Position numbers and translations under genes: made by a program
Source: an uncultured Slackia sp.
GTDB lineage: Bacteria > Actinomycetota > Coriobacteriia > Coriobacteriales > Eggerthellaceae
DNA: 64,000 nucleotides
Direction: 5' to 3'
Assembly (NCBI RefSeq): GCF_934630525.1
Contig: NZ_CAKTVX010000002.1
Span: forward strand, 62,001-126,000
Shown: positions 1-8,788 of the stretch, in pieces
How positions within the stretch are numbered: the first letter of the stretch is position 1
Layout of the letters: the number at the start of each line of letters is the position of its first letter
The notes under the pieces: generated by a model
The model's database searches: none
The model's input: only the letters and a program-made list of their open reading frames with translations
What the model was told of the DNA's origin: nothing

Positions 1-842
1 TCAGTCGGCATGCCGTCGAGCACCTGCGTGGGAATATAGGGCGGGTTGCTCACAACGAGCGAGAGCTTGCCCATGAAGCGCTCCCCCACCGGCGCGCCCA
101 AATCGCCCTGAAGCACGGCGACGCGCTTTCCCAGGCCTAAAGCCGCCACGTTCTCTTTCGCAAGCGCGATTGCCTCGGGGGCAATATCGCAGGCCAGCAC
201 ACGCGTTTTCGGATTTTCGAAAGCGATTGAGCACGCAATGCAGCCCGAGCCCGTGCAAATATCGGCGACATACAGCACGTCGTCGCACAAGGTATCGACC
301 CCTTCGCGAGATGCCTCAATTGCGGCATCTGCGACGCGTTCGACCTCGCCTTCAACGCCCATGGCCCCATCTTGGCCCGGCAGCGCTCCATCGTCCACAC
401 CCGACGCTTCAAGGTCCGCTTTCGCCGCGGCTTCCGCCTGTAGCTCCTCGAATTCATCCACCGTAAGAGTCGAATCCAAGGCACGGCGACGTTCGGGGGC
501 GGGCAAAAGAGCCAACGCCTCGCTCACGAGCACTTCCGTTTCAGGACGCGGAATGAGCACGCCTTCGCGCACCTTCACGGCGATATGACGAAATGCCACC
601 TCGCCTGTGATGTACTGAAGCGGCTCGCCCGCGCCCCTGCGCGCTACCCAGTCGCGCAACGTAGCGCGCTCGTCAGGGGAAAGGGGGCGTTCGAAGTTGA
701 CATATAGCTCGACGCGACGCATATGGCACGCCTCGCACAAAAGCCACTCGGCCGAAAGGCGCGGGTTTTCGTCGCCCTTGCGCTGAAGGTAGCCGCGGCA
801 CCAATCGAGCGCCGCCTGAATAGTCCACACCTCGTCGGACAT
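1..842 (-). CDS. prmC: Peptide chain release factor N5-glutamine methyltransferase (3' end beyond window)
   Basis: PrmC/HemK methylates the glutamine of the GGQ motif of RF1 and RF2 in the cytoplasm, using SAM. I read 280 codons from an ATG at 842; the C-terminus lies off the left edge. Visible motifs in order are GEPLQYITGE, VLIPRPETE (the family hallmark), the SAM-binding DICTGSGC motif, and the catalytic SNPPYI near the window edge. Between PRPETE and the SAM motif there is an extra acidic, Ala/Glu/Asp-rich stretch (roughly residues 120-180) that E. coli PrmC lacks, so the protein is longer than usual. It lies downstream of prfA on the same strand, the common prfA-prmC order, but a long hairpin separates them. 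Function is near certain; the role of the insertion is unknown. Confidence 0.95.
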   Translation of the reverse strand, partial: MSDEVWTIQAALDWCRGYLQRKGDENPRLSAEWLLCEACHMRRVELYVNFERPLSPDERATLRDWVARRGAGEPLQYITGEVAFRHIAVKVREGVLIPRPETEVLVSEALALLPAPERRRALDSTLTVDEFEELQAEAAAKADLEASGVDDGALPGQDGAMGVEGEVERVADAAIEASREGVDTLCDDVLYVADICTGSGCIACSIAFENPKTRVLACDIAPEAIALAKENVAALGLGKRVAVLQGDLGAPVGERFMGKLSLVVSNPPYIPTQVLDGMPT

Positions 843-895
843 CTTTCTCCCCTCTCCCCTCGCAATAAAGCAGCAGGGTCCAATACCATAAAGAA

Positions 896-966
896 GGACG
901 AGCCCCACCGTGCGTCATAAGGCACGCCTGGAACGTTGTGCCGTTGACGTATGGTGGAGCTCGTCC
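896..966. repeat. Long imperfect inverted repeat between prfA and prmC
   Basis: Arms 896-917 and 945-966 are 22 bases each and complementary except for about three positions. Two of these become G-U wobbles on the + strand and one on the - strand. A second inner stem (GGCAC 921-925 with GTGCC 938-942) extends the hairpin. There is no T-run on either side, so it is not a standard terminator. It could be an mRNA processing or attenuation hairpin in the prfA-prmC transcript, or a dispersed palindromic element. Confidence 0.6.
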
Positions 967-985
967 GGCGGGATGTAATAAACCC

Positions 986-2047
986 TTACTCGGTGGCTTG
1001 TTCGAGCTTCCTTGCGCGATCGGCAGCCTGAAGCGCCGTGATCACGTCACCCAAGTCGCTGCCCATGAGCACGCCCTGGTAGGTACCGTTGTAGCCGATG
1101 CGGTGATCGGTCACGCGGTCTTGAGGAGCGTTGTACGTGCGAATCTTCTCGGAACGGTCGCCCGAACCAATCTGCGCCAGGCGCTCAGCGCCCTCGGCCG
1201 CCTGCTGCTCAGCAAGCATCTTCTCGTAGAGGCGCGCACGCAGAACAGCCATTGCGGCAATCTTGTTCTGCAACTGCGACTTCTGGTCCTGAGACTGAAC
1301 CACAAGGCCGCTGGGAAGGTGCGTGATGCGCACAGCGGAGTCGGTCGTGTTAACGCACTGACCACCCGGGCCGCCTGCGCGATACACATCGATGCGCAGA
1401 TCGTTCTCATTGATGTCGACCTCGACCTCGTCGGCTTCAGGAAGCACGGCGACCGTAGCGGTCGACGTATGAATGCGGCCCTGGCTTTCCGTCTTCGGAA
1501 CGCGCTGCACACGGTGCACGCCGCTCTCGAATTTCATGACGGAATAAACCTTGTCGCCCTTCACCTTGAACTGGATTTCCTTATAGCCGCCAGCATCGGA
1601 GGGGCTCACATCCATGGTTTCGGTCTTCCAGCGCTGCGAGTCGCAGAAGCGCAGGTACATCTTGTACAAATCGCCCGCGAAAATGGCGGCCTCGTCGCCA
1701 CCGGCGGCAGCACGAATCTCGACGATGATGTCTTTCTCATCGGCGGGGTCGCTCGGAATGAGCATGTACTTAATTTCCTCTTCAAGCGAAGGAAGCTGCG
1801 CTTCAGCGGAAGCAATAGTTTCCTGGGCAAGCTCGCGCATGTCGGGATCGTCGAGCATTTCCTTCGCATCGTCGATGTCGTCGCACGCCTGAAGGTATTC
1901 GCGAGCCTTGGCCACAAGCGGGCCCTGGTTGGAATATTCCTTGGTGAGCTTGGTGTATTCAGCGTGGTTGTTCAGAATCGCCGGGTCGGAAAGCTTGTTC
2001 TGGAGCTCCTCGTAGCCAGCGATGATCTTCTCGAGCCTGTCTCGCAT
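986..2047 (-). CDS. prfA: Peptide chain release factor 1
   Basis: RF1 recognises UAA and UAG in the ribosomal A site and triggers peptide release. The 353-residue length is typical. The peptide-release motif GGPGGQ lies near residues 225-230. The stop-codon-reading region has the RF1-type P-x-T tripeptide (VPKTESQGRIHTS, residues 183-195) rather than the SPF of RF2, so this is RF1. Its methylating enzyme PrmC is encoded immediately downstream. The start at 2047 gives the canonical MRDRLEKI N-terminus. Confidence 0.98.
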   Translation of the reverse strand: MRDRLEKIIAGYEELQNKLSDPAILNNHAEYTKLTKEYSNQGPLVAKAREYLQACDDIDDAKEMLDDPDMRELAQETIASAEAQLPSLEEEIKYMLIPSDPADEKDIIVEIRAAAGGDEAAIFAGDLYKMYLRFCDSQRWKTETMDVSPSDAGGYKEIQFKVKGDKVYSVMKFESGVHRVQRVPKTESQGRIHTSTATVAVLPEADEVEVDINENDLRIDVYRAGGPGGQCVNTTDSAVRITHLPSGLVVQSQDQKSQLQNKIAAMAVLRARLYEKMLAEQQAAEGAERLAQIGSGDRSEKIRTYNAPQDRVTDHRIGYNGTYQGVLMGSDLGDVITALQAADRARKLEQATE

Positions 2048-2166
2048 GGTTCATCCAATCGGTTGATATGCCGCAGAGCGGCCGCATGATTTGCGTATAA
2101 GTTGCCAAACGAGAATACTACCACGTAAAACGCCCGCTCACGCGCTTTCCATAGCGAAAAAGGCTC

Positions 2167-2826
2167 CTATTTTCCGAAATTGAAAGGAGCAAAGAACCAC
2201 ACGACGCGACCGAGAATGCGCACGGAATCGTTGTCGCCCTCGGCGGACGAATACTTCTTCTTTTTGAAACGTGGGTCATAAGAGCTGGGAACGAGTTCAA
2301 CGGAACTCTTATGGAAGTTCACGATTTTGACGGTCGCGTCAGTTCCGCCCACGCGCACAGCGTAGATTTTCCCGCTGACCCATTCCGCATCGGGGTCAAT
2401 AAGCGCAATGCACCCGTCCGGAATGCAGCGATTCATCGACTCGCCCGACACGCGCAGCAAAAAGGAATCTGGATAGGCGTTGTAGATGTGCCCTGGAATA
2501 GGCATGGTCTCGCCAACGTCGATCATCTCAATCGGCGCTCCCGCGGCAATCGCCCCGTAAAAAGGGACGTCCACCACATCGAGACCCCTTGCTCGCTTAA
2601 GCGTTTTGCAGGCATAGCCGTATTCTTCGCTGAAAATGTCGTCATGCGAAAGCTCGGGGAATGCTTTGAAAAACTCGCTGGCATTTACTTTTCGGGGAAG
2701 GCTCTTGCCGTCCTCCCACGCAGATATAGACGTTTGGGAAACTCCAAGAATATTGCCCAGCCCTTCTTGCGAAAAGCCCTTGTGCGCGCGAAATGCCTGA
2801 ATATTTCGCCCAATGAAATTTTCCAT
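2167..2826 (-). CDS. XRE-family repressor with S24 (LexA/CI-type) self-cleavage domain
   Basis: A 219-residue two-domain regulator. The N-terminal helix-turn-helix of XRE type (about residues 8-45, with GVSQTSISAWEDG as recognition region) is followed by a peptidase S24 domain. An Ala-Gly cleavage site is visible (residues 95-96, in GAIAAGAP), with the catalytic serine in VSGESM (about 130) and the general-base lysine in ATVKIV (about 167). Such proteins bind as dimers and self-cleave when activated by RecA filaments. It is divergent from the small HTH gene at 2950, and a perfect palindrome lies between them, suggesting a CI/Cro-like switch. No prophage genes surround it. It could be the local LexA equivalent or a relic lysogeny regulator. 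ATG 2826 is preceded by AGGGGAG-like bases. Confidence 0.9.
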   Translation of the reverse strand: MENFIGRNIQAFRAHKGFSQEGLGNILGVSQTSISAWEDGKSLPRKVNASEFFKAFPELSHDDIFSEEYGYACKTLKRARGLDVVDVPFYGAIAAGAPIEMIDVGETMPIPGHIYNAYPDSFLLRVSGESMNRCIPDGCIALIDPDAEWVSGKIYAVRVGGTDATVKIVNFHKSSVELVPSSYDPRFKKKKYSSAEGDNDSVRILGRVVWFFAPFNFGK

Positions 2827-2881
2827 TGACTCCCCTTTTCAACTGCGGATAAAAGTCTAACAGGTTGAATAATGGACATAA

Positions 2882-2914
2882 TTGACATGGACGGATTACC
2901 AGTTAAACTGGTAA
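2882..2914 (+). promoter_or_regulatory. Promoter overlapped by a perfect 9-1-9 palindromic operator
   Basis: TTGACA at 2882-2887 and TAAACT at 2904-2909 (16-base spacer) form a plausible sigma-70 promoter reading toward the gene at 2950. The perfect palindrome TTACCAGTT-A-AACTGGTAA (2896-2914) covers the -10 element, the expected position for repression by the divergent XRE/S24 protein. That pairing is inferred from position. Confidence 0.7.
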
Positions 2915-2949
2915 CTACTTATGCTTTGAAACACGAATGGAGATGGGGC

Positions 2950-3159
2950 ATGAAAAGCTGGATGCAGCAAGCCCGCGAAGCGGCGGGGCTTACTACCATC
3001 GAATGTGCCAAGGCGCTTCTCCTATCAGAAAAAGAGTATCTCATAAGGGAAAACAACCCCGGCATGTTAACGATTGACGAGCTTGTGGCGCTCAGCTTCG
3101 AGCTTAACGACGAGAGCCGCCGCATCATCGTCGAAGGCGTTCGCAGCGCGATTCTGTAG
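2950..3159 (+). CDS. Small helix-turn-helix-like protein, Cro-like position
   Basis: A 69-residue protein. The ATG at 2950 is preceded by GGAGATGGGG and lies downstream of the palindrome-covered promoter; an in-frame ATG at 2872 would lie upstream of that promoter and has no ribosome site, so I reject it. The sequence MKSWMQQAREAAGLTTIECA and the following LSEKEYLIRENNPG resemble a compact XRE helix-turn-helix. Divergent orientation from an S24 repressor and shared operator suggest a Cro-like antagonist, but no function is demonstrated. Confidence 0.65.
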   Translation: MKSWMQQAREAAGLTTIECAKALLLSEKEYLIRENNPGMLTIDELVALSFELNDESRRIIVEGVRSAIL

Positions 3160-3346
3160 GACCCTCCACCGTTTTCCGCAAAACCAAGCGCGCTTTTCAC
3201 GCATCGCACACCACAAACACCCGAATCTGTCCGCCAAATCGGCTCAAAAAAAGGCGTCTGAACAGCAGATTTATAGAAAGTAGAGTATACTTTTCCTCAG
3301 TTGGAGGGCTCTGGAGCCCCATGGCCACAAAATGTGGAGGTGCGCA

Positions 3347-3832
3347 ATGTCGAACAAGCACGAATTCAAAACGATTGTTGTCCCCTACGACGGTTCCGAC
3401 CAAGCGAAGCACGCCTTTTCAATGGCGTGCGACCTTATCGGCGACGACCCCGATGCCAAGCTCATGCTGCTGCACGTCGTGCCTTCGGGCATGGTCGGCA
3501 CAATGGATAATGCAGAAGGCAATACCATCGATGGAGTGCCGTGGGGCTTGCTCGATTACGAAACGTACAAAGACGTGGTCAATGCTGCCCTCGATCGCGT
3601 GAAGAAGGAAGTGCTCGACAGCCTTGGCGACAGCGCCAATGATACGCGTATTACCGTCGAAGCCATCGCCGACACCTCGCCCGCTGAAGCGATTGCGAAG
3701 TATGCCGCAACGCATGGAGCCGACCTTATCGTTATGGGACGCCGCGGATTGGGAGCATTGCGCGGCATGCTCGGCTCGGTAAGCTACGGCGTACTCCATA
3801 GCGCAGAAATGCCCGTGCTCACCGTGAAATAG
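3347..3832 (+). CDS. Universal stress protein, UspA family
   Basis: A 161-residue single-domain Usp protein of the cytoplasm. It begins with FKTIVVPYDGSDQAKHAF, the usual first strand and Walker-like loop, and carries the ATP-binding consensus G-2x-G-9x-G(S/T) in the stretch MGRRGLGALRGMLGSVS near the C-terminus, so it is probably the ATP-binding type. I chose ATG 3347 because GGAGGTG sits just upstream and the residues before it do not align with the family. CCACA-aaa-TGTGG just upstream forms a small hairpin that partly masks the GGAGG. A bidirectional terminator follows. Confidence 0.93.
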   Translation: MSNKHEFKTIVVPYDGSDQAKHAFSMACDLIGDDPDAKLMLLHVVPSGMVGTMDNAEGNTIDGVPWGLLDYETYKDVVNAALDRVKKEVLDSLGDSANDTRITVEAIADTSPAEAIAKYAATHGADLIVMGRRGLGALRGMLGSVSYGVLHSAEMPVLTVK

Positions 3833-3856
3833 AGCACACAAACTATGACAGAAAAT

Positions 3857-3888
3857 AAGCCGGGAAGCATCTGCATCCCGGCTTTTTA
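3857..3888. terminator. Intrinsic terminator, probably bidirectional
   Basis: AAGCCGGGA (3857-3865) pairs perfectly with TCCCGGCTT (3876-3884), followed by a T-run on + and TTATTTTC on -. It serves the stress protein and the convergent ABC transporter gene. Confidence 0.9.
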
Positions 3889-3968
3889 TATGCCACAGCT
3901 CGCATCAAACGCGTCGCGAGCCGCATCTTGGCAAACGGGCAATCAAACGCGACAAGTCCGAAGACCTC

Positions 3969-5726
3969 CTACAGCCGCCAGGCAGCTGCTTCCTTTTGCA
4001 GCGCGACCATGCGGGCAAATTCTCCGCCTGCCGCCTTGAGCTGCGCCGGAGTACCCTGTTCGGCGACCACGCCGTCCTTGAGCACAACAATCTTGTCGGC
4101 ATTTTCGACCGTTCGCATGCGGTGGGCGATCACGATGACCGTTTTGCCAGCGAGCAGGCGAGAAAGTGCCTGCTGCACCACGGTCTCGTTCTCTACGTCC
4201 AGGCTCGCCGTTGCCTCGTCCAGCAGCACCATCGGCGCGTCCTTGAGTAACGCACGAGCGATGGAGATGCGCTGGCGTTCGCCACCGGAAAGCTTGGAGC
4301 CGTTCTCGCCGATCATGGTGTCGTAGCCCTGCGGCATACGGCGCACGAACTCGTCGCAGTTGGCAGCACGAGCGGCTGCAATAACCTCCTCGTCGGTGGC
4401 ATCGCGACGGCCTAGACGAATGTTGCCCATCACCGTGTCGTCAAAGAGCAGCACGTCCTGAAACACGATGGCGTAGTCGCGCAGCAGCACCTCGGGGTCC
4501 ACGCTCGCGACATCCACGCCACCCACAGTAACCTTGCCCGCGGTGGCATCCCAAAAGCGCGCGGCCAGACGGCTAACCGTAGACTTACCGGAACCCGAAG
4601 GACCGACCAGCGCCGTAACCTCGCCTTCCTTGGCGGTAAAGCTCACATCGGTAAGAACTTTCTCGCCGGCGCGGCCGTCCTCGCCTGCACCATAACCAAA
4701 TGCCACGTGATCGAACACCACGTCGTGGCCCGCAGGCTCAAACTTCTCGTCGCCCTGCGCCACGGGCTCCTCCATGATGGAGCGCATGCGCTTGGCCGAA
4801 GACTCGGCGGCAAACAGCTCGGTCATCAACATCAACGCCTGGTCAAAGGGCGCATAGATGCGGCTCACCATAAGCAGGAAGGCAAACATCACCAAAAAGT
4901 CGACCTGGCCGGCGGCGACCATCGCGGCGCCCGTGACCAGCGTGGTAGCGATACCCAAACGAAGGATGGCAAAGGCGGAGTTAACCAACAGGCCGCTGGC
5001 GAGCTCTCCCTTGGTGGTCTCGCGCTCCTCGGCGTCGATCGCGGCGTTGAGGCCCTCAAGATAATGCGTCTCCTGATTGGTCGCGCGAATCTCGCGCACG
5101 CAGTCGAGCGTCTCTTGAATGGCCTCGGTGACCTTGACCTTCTCGGCGCGGACACGATCGAAGACCGGGGCCATGGGTCCGCGCGTCATAAACAGCACGG
5201 CAAAGGCAACGGGCACGCTCCAAAACGCCGCAATCGCCAGCTGCCAGCAAAAGAACAGCGACGCCACAAACACAATGGCGCTCGCAATGATGGCGCCCCA
5301 GAGCTCCCCGAGCACGTGGCTGTAGGCGTGCTCCATGGTCTGGACATCGCCCATGATGGTCTCGGTTAAATCGGCCAGGTCGCGACGGCCGAAAAACGAC
5401 AGCGGCAGTTTGCGCAAGCGCTCGGCGATCTCCATGCGTTGCTTGCCGCACTCCTCGTAAAAGATGCAGTAGGTGTAGTAGTACTGCTGCCAATTGGAGG
5501 CAAAAAGCAGTACGAAAAAGACGACGAGGCCGCCCACGATAGGCAGTGCGTCCGGCAGATCGGCCCCGCTGGTGAGGTGCTCGATAAAGCCGGCCATGAC
5601 CAGGAACAAAAAGCCCATGCCGGCCATGGTGATGAGATTGGTGAGCGCGGTCCAGAACATGCCGCGCTTTACGCCGGCGATACCTTTGTCGGACAGGAAA
5701 TACTTCTTTTGGAATGAGGCGAACAT
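3969..5726 (-). CDS. ABC exporter half-transporter (permease-ATPase), second subunit
   Basis: A 585-residue half-transporter: an N-terminal six-helix ABC exporter membrane domain (about residues 15-310) and a C-terminal ATPase with Walker A GPSGSGKST, signature LSGGERQR, Walker B MVLLDEATASLD and an H-loop IVIAHRM. It should pair with the product of the upstream gene as a heterodimer. The upstream TAA is immediately followed by this ATG (TAAATG), so the two are translationally coupled. With a divergent AraC-type regulator, the arrangement resembles YbtP/YbtQ or IrtA/IrtB-like siderophore/iron transport systems; the substrate is not provable from sequence. Confidence 0.92.
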   Translation of the reverse strand: MFASFQKKYFLSDKGIAGVKRGMFWTALTNLITMAGMGFLFLVMAGFIEHLTSGADLPDALPIVGGLVVFFVLLFASNWQQYYYTYCIFYEECGKQRMEIAERLRKLPLSFFGRRDLADLTETIMGDVQTMEHAYSHVLGELWGAIIASAIVFVASLFFCWQLAIAAFWSVPVAFAVLFMTRGPMAPVFDRVRAEKVKVTEAIQETLDCVREIRATNQETHYLEGLNAAIDAEERETTKGELASGLLVNSAFAILRLGIATTLVTGAAMVAAGQVDFLVMFAFLLMVSRIYAPFDQALMLMTELFAAESSAKRMRSIMEEPVAQGDEKFEPAGHDVVFDHVAFGYGAGEDGRAGEKVLTDVSFTAKEGEVTALVGPSGSGKSTVSRLAARFWDATAGKVTVGGVDVASVDPEVLLRDYAIVFQDVLLFDDTVMGNIRLGRRDATDEEVIAAARAANCDEFVRRMPQGYDTMIGENGSKLSGGERQRISIARALLKDAPMVLLDEATASLDVENETVVQQALSRLLAGKTVIVIAHRMRTVENADKIVVLKDGVVAEQGTPAQLKAAGGEFARMVALQKEAAAWRL

Positions 5727-7607
5727 TTAAGCCTCGCCTCCCTTCGCGGCGGCAACATCTGCGGTCGCGGCAGTGATCTTCCAGCTCGCGGCCTGCTCAT
5801 ACTCGGCCCACATCTTGGCGTACAGGCCATGCCGACTCAGCAGCTCGGCATGGGTGCCCGACTCCTGCACGCCGCCCTGGTTGAGCACCACAATTTGGTC
5901 GGCGCCCACCACGGTCGAAAGTCGATGCGCGATCATAATGACGGTGCGGCCCGCCGCCAGCTTGCTAAAGGCGCGCTGGATGAGCGCCTCGTTCTCGGGA
6001 TCGGCAAAAGCCGTTGCCTCGTCGAGCACCACGATGGGCGCGTCCTTGAGGATGGCACGAGCAAGCGCCACGCGCTGCACCTCGCCGCCCGAAAGATATG
6101 CTCCGCCGGCGCCGAGCATGGTATTGATGCCCTGTGGGAGCTTGGCAACGATATCATCGCACTGCGCCGCAGAGAGGGCCGAACGCACCTCGTCATCGGT
6201 GGCAGAAGGCCTGGAGGCGCGCACGTTATCGGCAAGCGTTTGTCGGAACAGTTGGTTGGTCTGAAACACAAAGGCGACCTGGTCCATAAGCTCATGCGGA
6301 TCCATGTCGCGAACGTCCACTCCGCCTACGAGCACGCGACCCGAGGAGACATCCCAAAAACGAGGGATGAGGCTTGCGCACGTCGACTTTCCGCCACCCG
6401 AGGGACCCACTAGGGCGAGGGTACTGCCTGCGGGGACGCTAAAGCTTACGTGGCTGACGGCAGGTGCTTCGGCACCCTCGTACGTAAAGCTCACGTCCTC
6501 AAAACGCACATCGCCGCCAACAGGGTGCTTAGGCTGGGCGGGCACGGGGAGCTGCTCGGACTCCATGATGCTTCGGATACGCGCCAGCGAATCGGCACTC
6601 ATCTGAGATGCTTCGCCCACAAACATGAGCTTGGTCATAGCCGTCGGCACCACAGCAGAGAAGATCGCGTAAAAGGTGAAGTTGGTCAAAAAGTGCGCGA
6701 AGTCCGTCTCGCCTGGTGCTAACAGCAGCGCCACAGGTAAAAAGAACGCCACGAGACCGTTCAGCGCGGTCAGGTTGAGCACCTGCGGGCCGCGGCAGAA
6801 CGTACCCGCATAGTCTTGCGCCATGCGCGCATACTCGGCAATCGCATCGTGGAAAGCCTTAAAAGAGTAGACCGTCTGCTGAAACACCTTGACCACGGGA
6901 ATGCCGCGCACGTATTCGGTGCCGGTCTTGTTCATCTTGACCAGCGCACCCATGTAGGCCTTCATGAACTCGGCGCCCTTGCCGCTCATCATGGTGGCCA
7001 TGGCGCCAAACGAAATGACGACCGAGATGAGGCACGCAGCACCCAAACGCCAATCGAGAGCAAAAAGCAACACGAGCAGGCCCACGACCATGGCGGCGGC
7101 GCCCGCGGTATCGGGCAGCATGTGCGCGAGCAGCGTCTCGGTAGAGGCGGCACACCCGTCTACGATACGACGCGACTCGCCGGTGGCATGCGTGTCAAAG
7201 TAGCCCAGCGGCAGTTTAAGCAGATGTTCGCTCGTAGCCTTGCGGATATTGGACGCGCAGCGAAACGCGGAGAGGTGCGTGCACATGAGTCCCGCAAAAT
7301 AGACCACGATGCTTGCCAGGGCAAAGCCCACGGCCCACCAGCCATACATCGCGATGTCGCAGGCTTCACTCCAGTTAGGTGCCACGGCGATCAAATCGCG
7401 CGCGACAAGCCAAATGCACACGTACGGGCCAAAGCTCAGCAGCTGCGAGAGCGCCGAGAGCACCATGCCCAAATAGGTGAGCGATTTCCTGCTCCCGGCA
7501 TAATCGAGCAATTGCGCGATTCCTCCGCGTTTGCGGCCTTTCCGATTATTCGAATTACGAGCGGAATCGCATTCCGCAGCGCGCATCGACTGAAAGTCTT
7601 CAGACAT
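5727..7607 (-). CDS. ABC exporter half-transporter (permease-ATPase), first subunit
   Basis: About 626 residues: a hydrophilic N-terminal leader, six membrane segments, then an ATPase with Walker A GPSGGGKST, signature LSGGEVQR, Walker B IVVLDEATAFADPENE and IMIAHRLS. The DEATAFADPENE form is common in siderophore-type half-transporters (YbtPQ/IrtAB-like), a family-based hint at iron/siderophore handling. I prefer ATG 7607 over ATG 7613 because AGAAGGA sits seven bases before 7607 but only one before 7613. Both ATPase sites of the heterodimer appear catalytically complete. It is the first gene of the two-gene operon. Confidence 0.92.
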   Translation of the reverse strand: MSEDFQSMRAAECDSARNSNNRKGRKRGGIAQLLDYAGSRKSLTYLGMVLSALSQLLSFGPYVCIWLVARDLIAVAPNWSEACDIAMYGWWAVGFALASIVVYFAGLMCTHLSAFRCASNIRKATSEHLLKLPLGYFDTHATGESRRIVDGCAASTETLLAHMLPDTAGAAAMVVGLLVLLFALDWRLGAACLISVVISFGAMATMMSGKGAEFMKAYMGALVKMNKTGTEYVRGIPVVKVFQQTVYSFKAFHDAIAEYARMAQDYAGTFCRGPQVLNLTALNGLVAFFLPVALLLAPGETDFAHFLTNFTFYAIFSAVVPTAMTKLMFVGEASQMSADSLARIRSIMESEQLPVPAQPKHPVGGDVRFEDVSFTYEGAEAPAVSHVSFSVPAGSTLALVGPSGGGKSTCASLIPRFWDVSSGRVLVGGVDVRDMDPHELMDQVAFVFQTNQLFRQTLADNVRASRPSATDDEVRSALSAAQCDDIVAKLPQGINTMLGAGGAYLSGGEVQRVALARAILKDAPIVVLDEATAFADPENEALIQRAFSKLAAGRTVIMIAHRLSTVVGADQIVVLNQGGVQESGTHAELLSRHGLYAKMWAEYEQAASWKITAATADVAAAKGGEA

Positions 7608-7765
7608 AGGCATTCCTTCTTCCCAGTTTCGATAATGAATAAAAACTCGGGCATCGCCAAAAGATACTTGTCAGTTACCCAAGCGAAACTTATCATTAAA
7701 GGAAGCCATGGCGAACATTTATCGCTACCTCTGTACGAAACCGAAAAAGCGAAAGACAGAATCGA

Positions 7766-8743
7766 ATGGTGACCTCAAATTCGCATCTCTGTATTCCCCG
7801 CGCTCTGCGCTCACTTTACGAACCGCAGCTCAACCAATTCGACATCACGCTCCATCCCAATGGGGATGGCTGGTCTGGCACGGGACAAAGCCAATGGGGT
7901 CGAGGGTCGGCATGGGGCGCGGCAATAGGCGATTACTGCATCGTATTCAGCCATGAGATATGCATTGAACAAGAAATGAGGCTCATTGAATCGCCCCAAA
8001 GCGCGTATGCGTGCGTATGCCTTGTCTCGGAAGACACCCAAGTCACAATGCCAAAAACGATTGCCCAACCTCGCGCTCTGCTTGATGGCTCGCTCTACTC
8101 TTTCGTTCAACCCGCGGGACAATTCACGGGCCGCCTTCAAAAGGGCGGCGTCTACGCATCACGGTGCATCTGCTTTCTCCCTGAATATTTCGAAGAACTC
8201 GACGCTCAATGGCCCGGTACGTTCGCAGGGATGTTCGAAAGATTCGCGGATCCATGGAACGAAGAGGAATCCCGCGTCATTATGACGACGCTCTTAGGAA
8301 CAGGGCCTCAACACGCGCCAGGCTTCGGACTGCTCCTACGCGCGCGGGTAGAGCAGATGGTCGCAACACTCGCAGCTGCGCAAAACAAGGAATACACCGC
8401 GCAGCAACGATTAGCGGCGCGCAAGAGAGACGGGCTCGCGCTCAAAGCCCAGATTATTATTGAAAGGATGATCGACGAAGGTCGCACACCCGCAGTGGGC
8501 GAAATTGCGCGCAGGCTTTTCGTGAGCCGGTCTCATCTTTGCGCACAATTCGACAAGGAAACAGGCCAAAGCATCGGTCGTTACGCAAAGACGCGCCGCA
8601 TCGAGCGAGCAAAAACGCTGCTTGTGAATGGTGAATCAGTCGGTATCGTCGCAGCCAGACTTGGATGGCCGCGATGCTCGGCATTCTCACAAGCATTCAA
8701 ACAGGCGACGGGAGTTTCTCCTTCCGAATGGCGCAACCTCTAA
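7766..8743 (+). CDS. AraC-family transcriptional regulator
   Basis: A 325-residue protein with an N-terminal sensing region of no clear signature and a C-terminal AraC/XylS double helix-turn-helix (about residues 230-325: EIARRLFVSRSHLCAQFDKE, then ...GIVAARLGWPRCSAFSQAFK and a terminal TGVSPSEWR). It is divergent from the ABC exporter operon with about 150 bp between, so it is the likely regulator of that operon, as PchR/YbtA-like proteins are for siderophore loci. The ribosome site before ATG 7766 is weak. An overlapping ATG at 7708 has a better site but opens another frame with no family match. Confidence 0.85.
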   Translation: MVTSNSHLCIPRALRSLYEPQLNQFDITLHPNGDGWSGTGQSQWGRGSAWGAAIGDYCIVFSHEICIEQEMRLIESPQSAYACVCLVSEDTQVTMPKTIAQPRALLDGSLYSFVQPAGQFTGRLQKGGVYASRCICFLPEYFEELDAQWPGTFAGMFERFADPWNEEESRVIMTTLLGTGPQHAPGFGLLLRARVEQMVATLAAAQNKEYTAQQRLAARKRDGLALKAQIIIERMIDEGRTPAVGEIARRLFVSRSHLCAQFDKETGQSIGRYAKTRRIERAKTLLVNGESVGIVAARLGWPRCSAFSQAFKQATGVSPSEWRNL

Positions 8744-8788
8744 CGCGACAGCGCCACGGATATAAAACGAGCTTAGTCAAAGAATGCG

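Noticed and set aside
938..2089. Long + strand ORF opposite prfA, and similar long ORFs opposite purL, dnaE, rho, gatAB and the ABC genes
   Set aside because: They lie antisense to clearly conserved genes, have atypical composition (rich in Arg, His and Ala), and are a by-product of GC-rich codon use.
2872..2949. Upstream start (ATG 2872) for the small HTH gene
   Set aside because: It would place the start upstream of the promoter and operator and has no ribosome site; ATG 2950 has GGAGATGGGG.
7708..7956. ORF starting MANIYRYLC with a good ribosome site upstream of the AraC gene
   Set aside because: It runs in another frame through the AraC coding region and resembles no family; a very short leader peptide cannot be excluded but there is no evidence.
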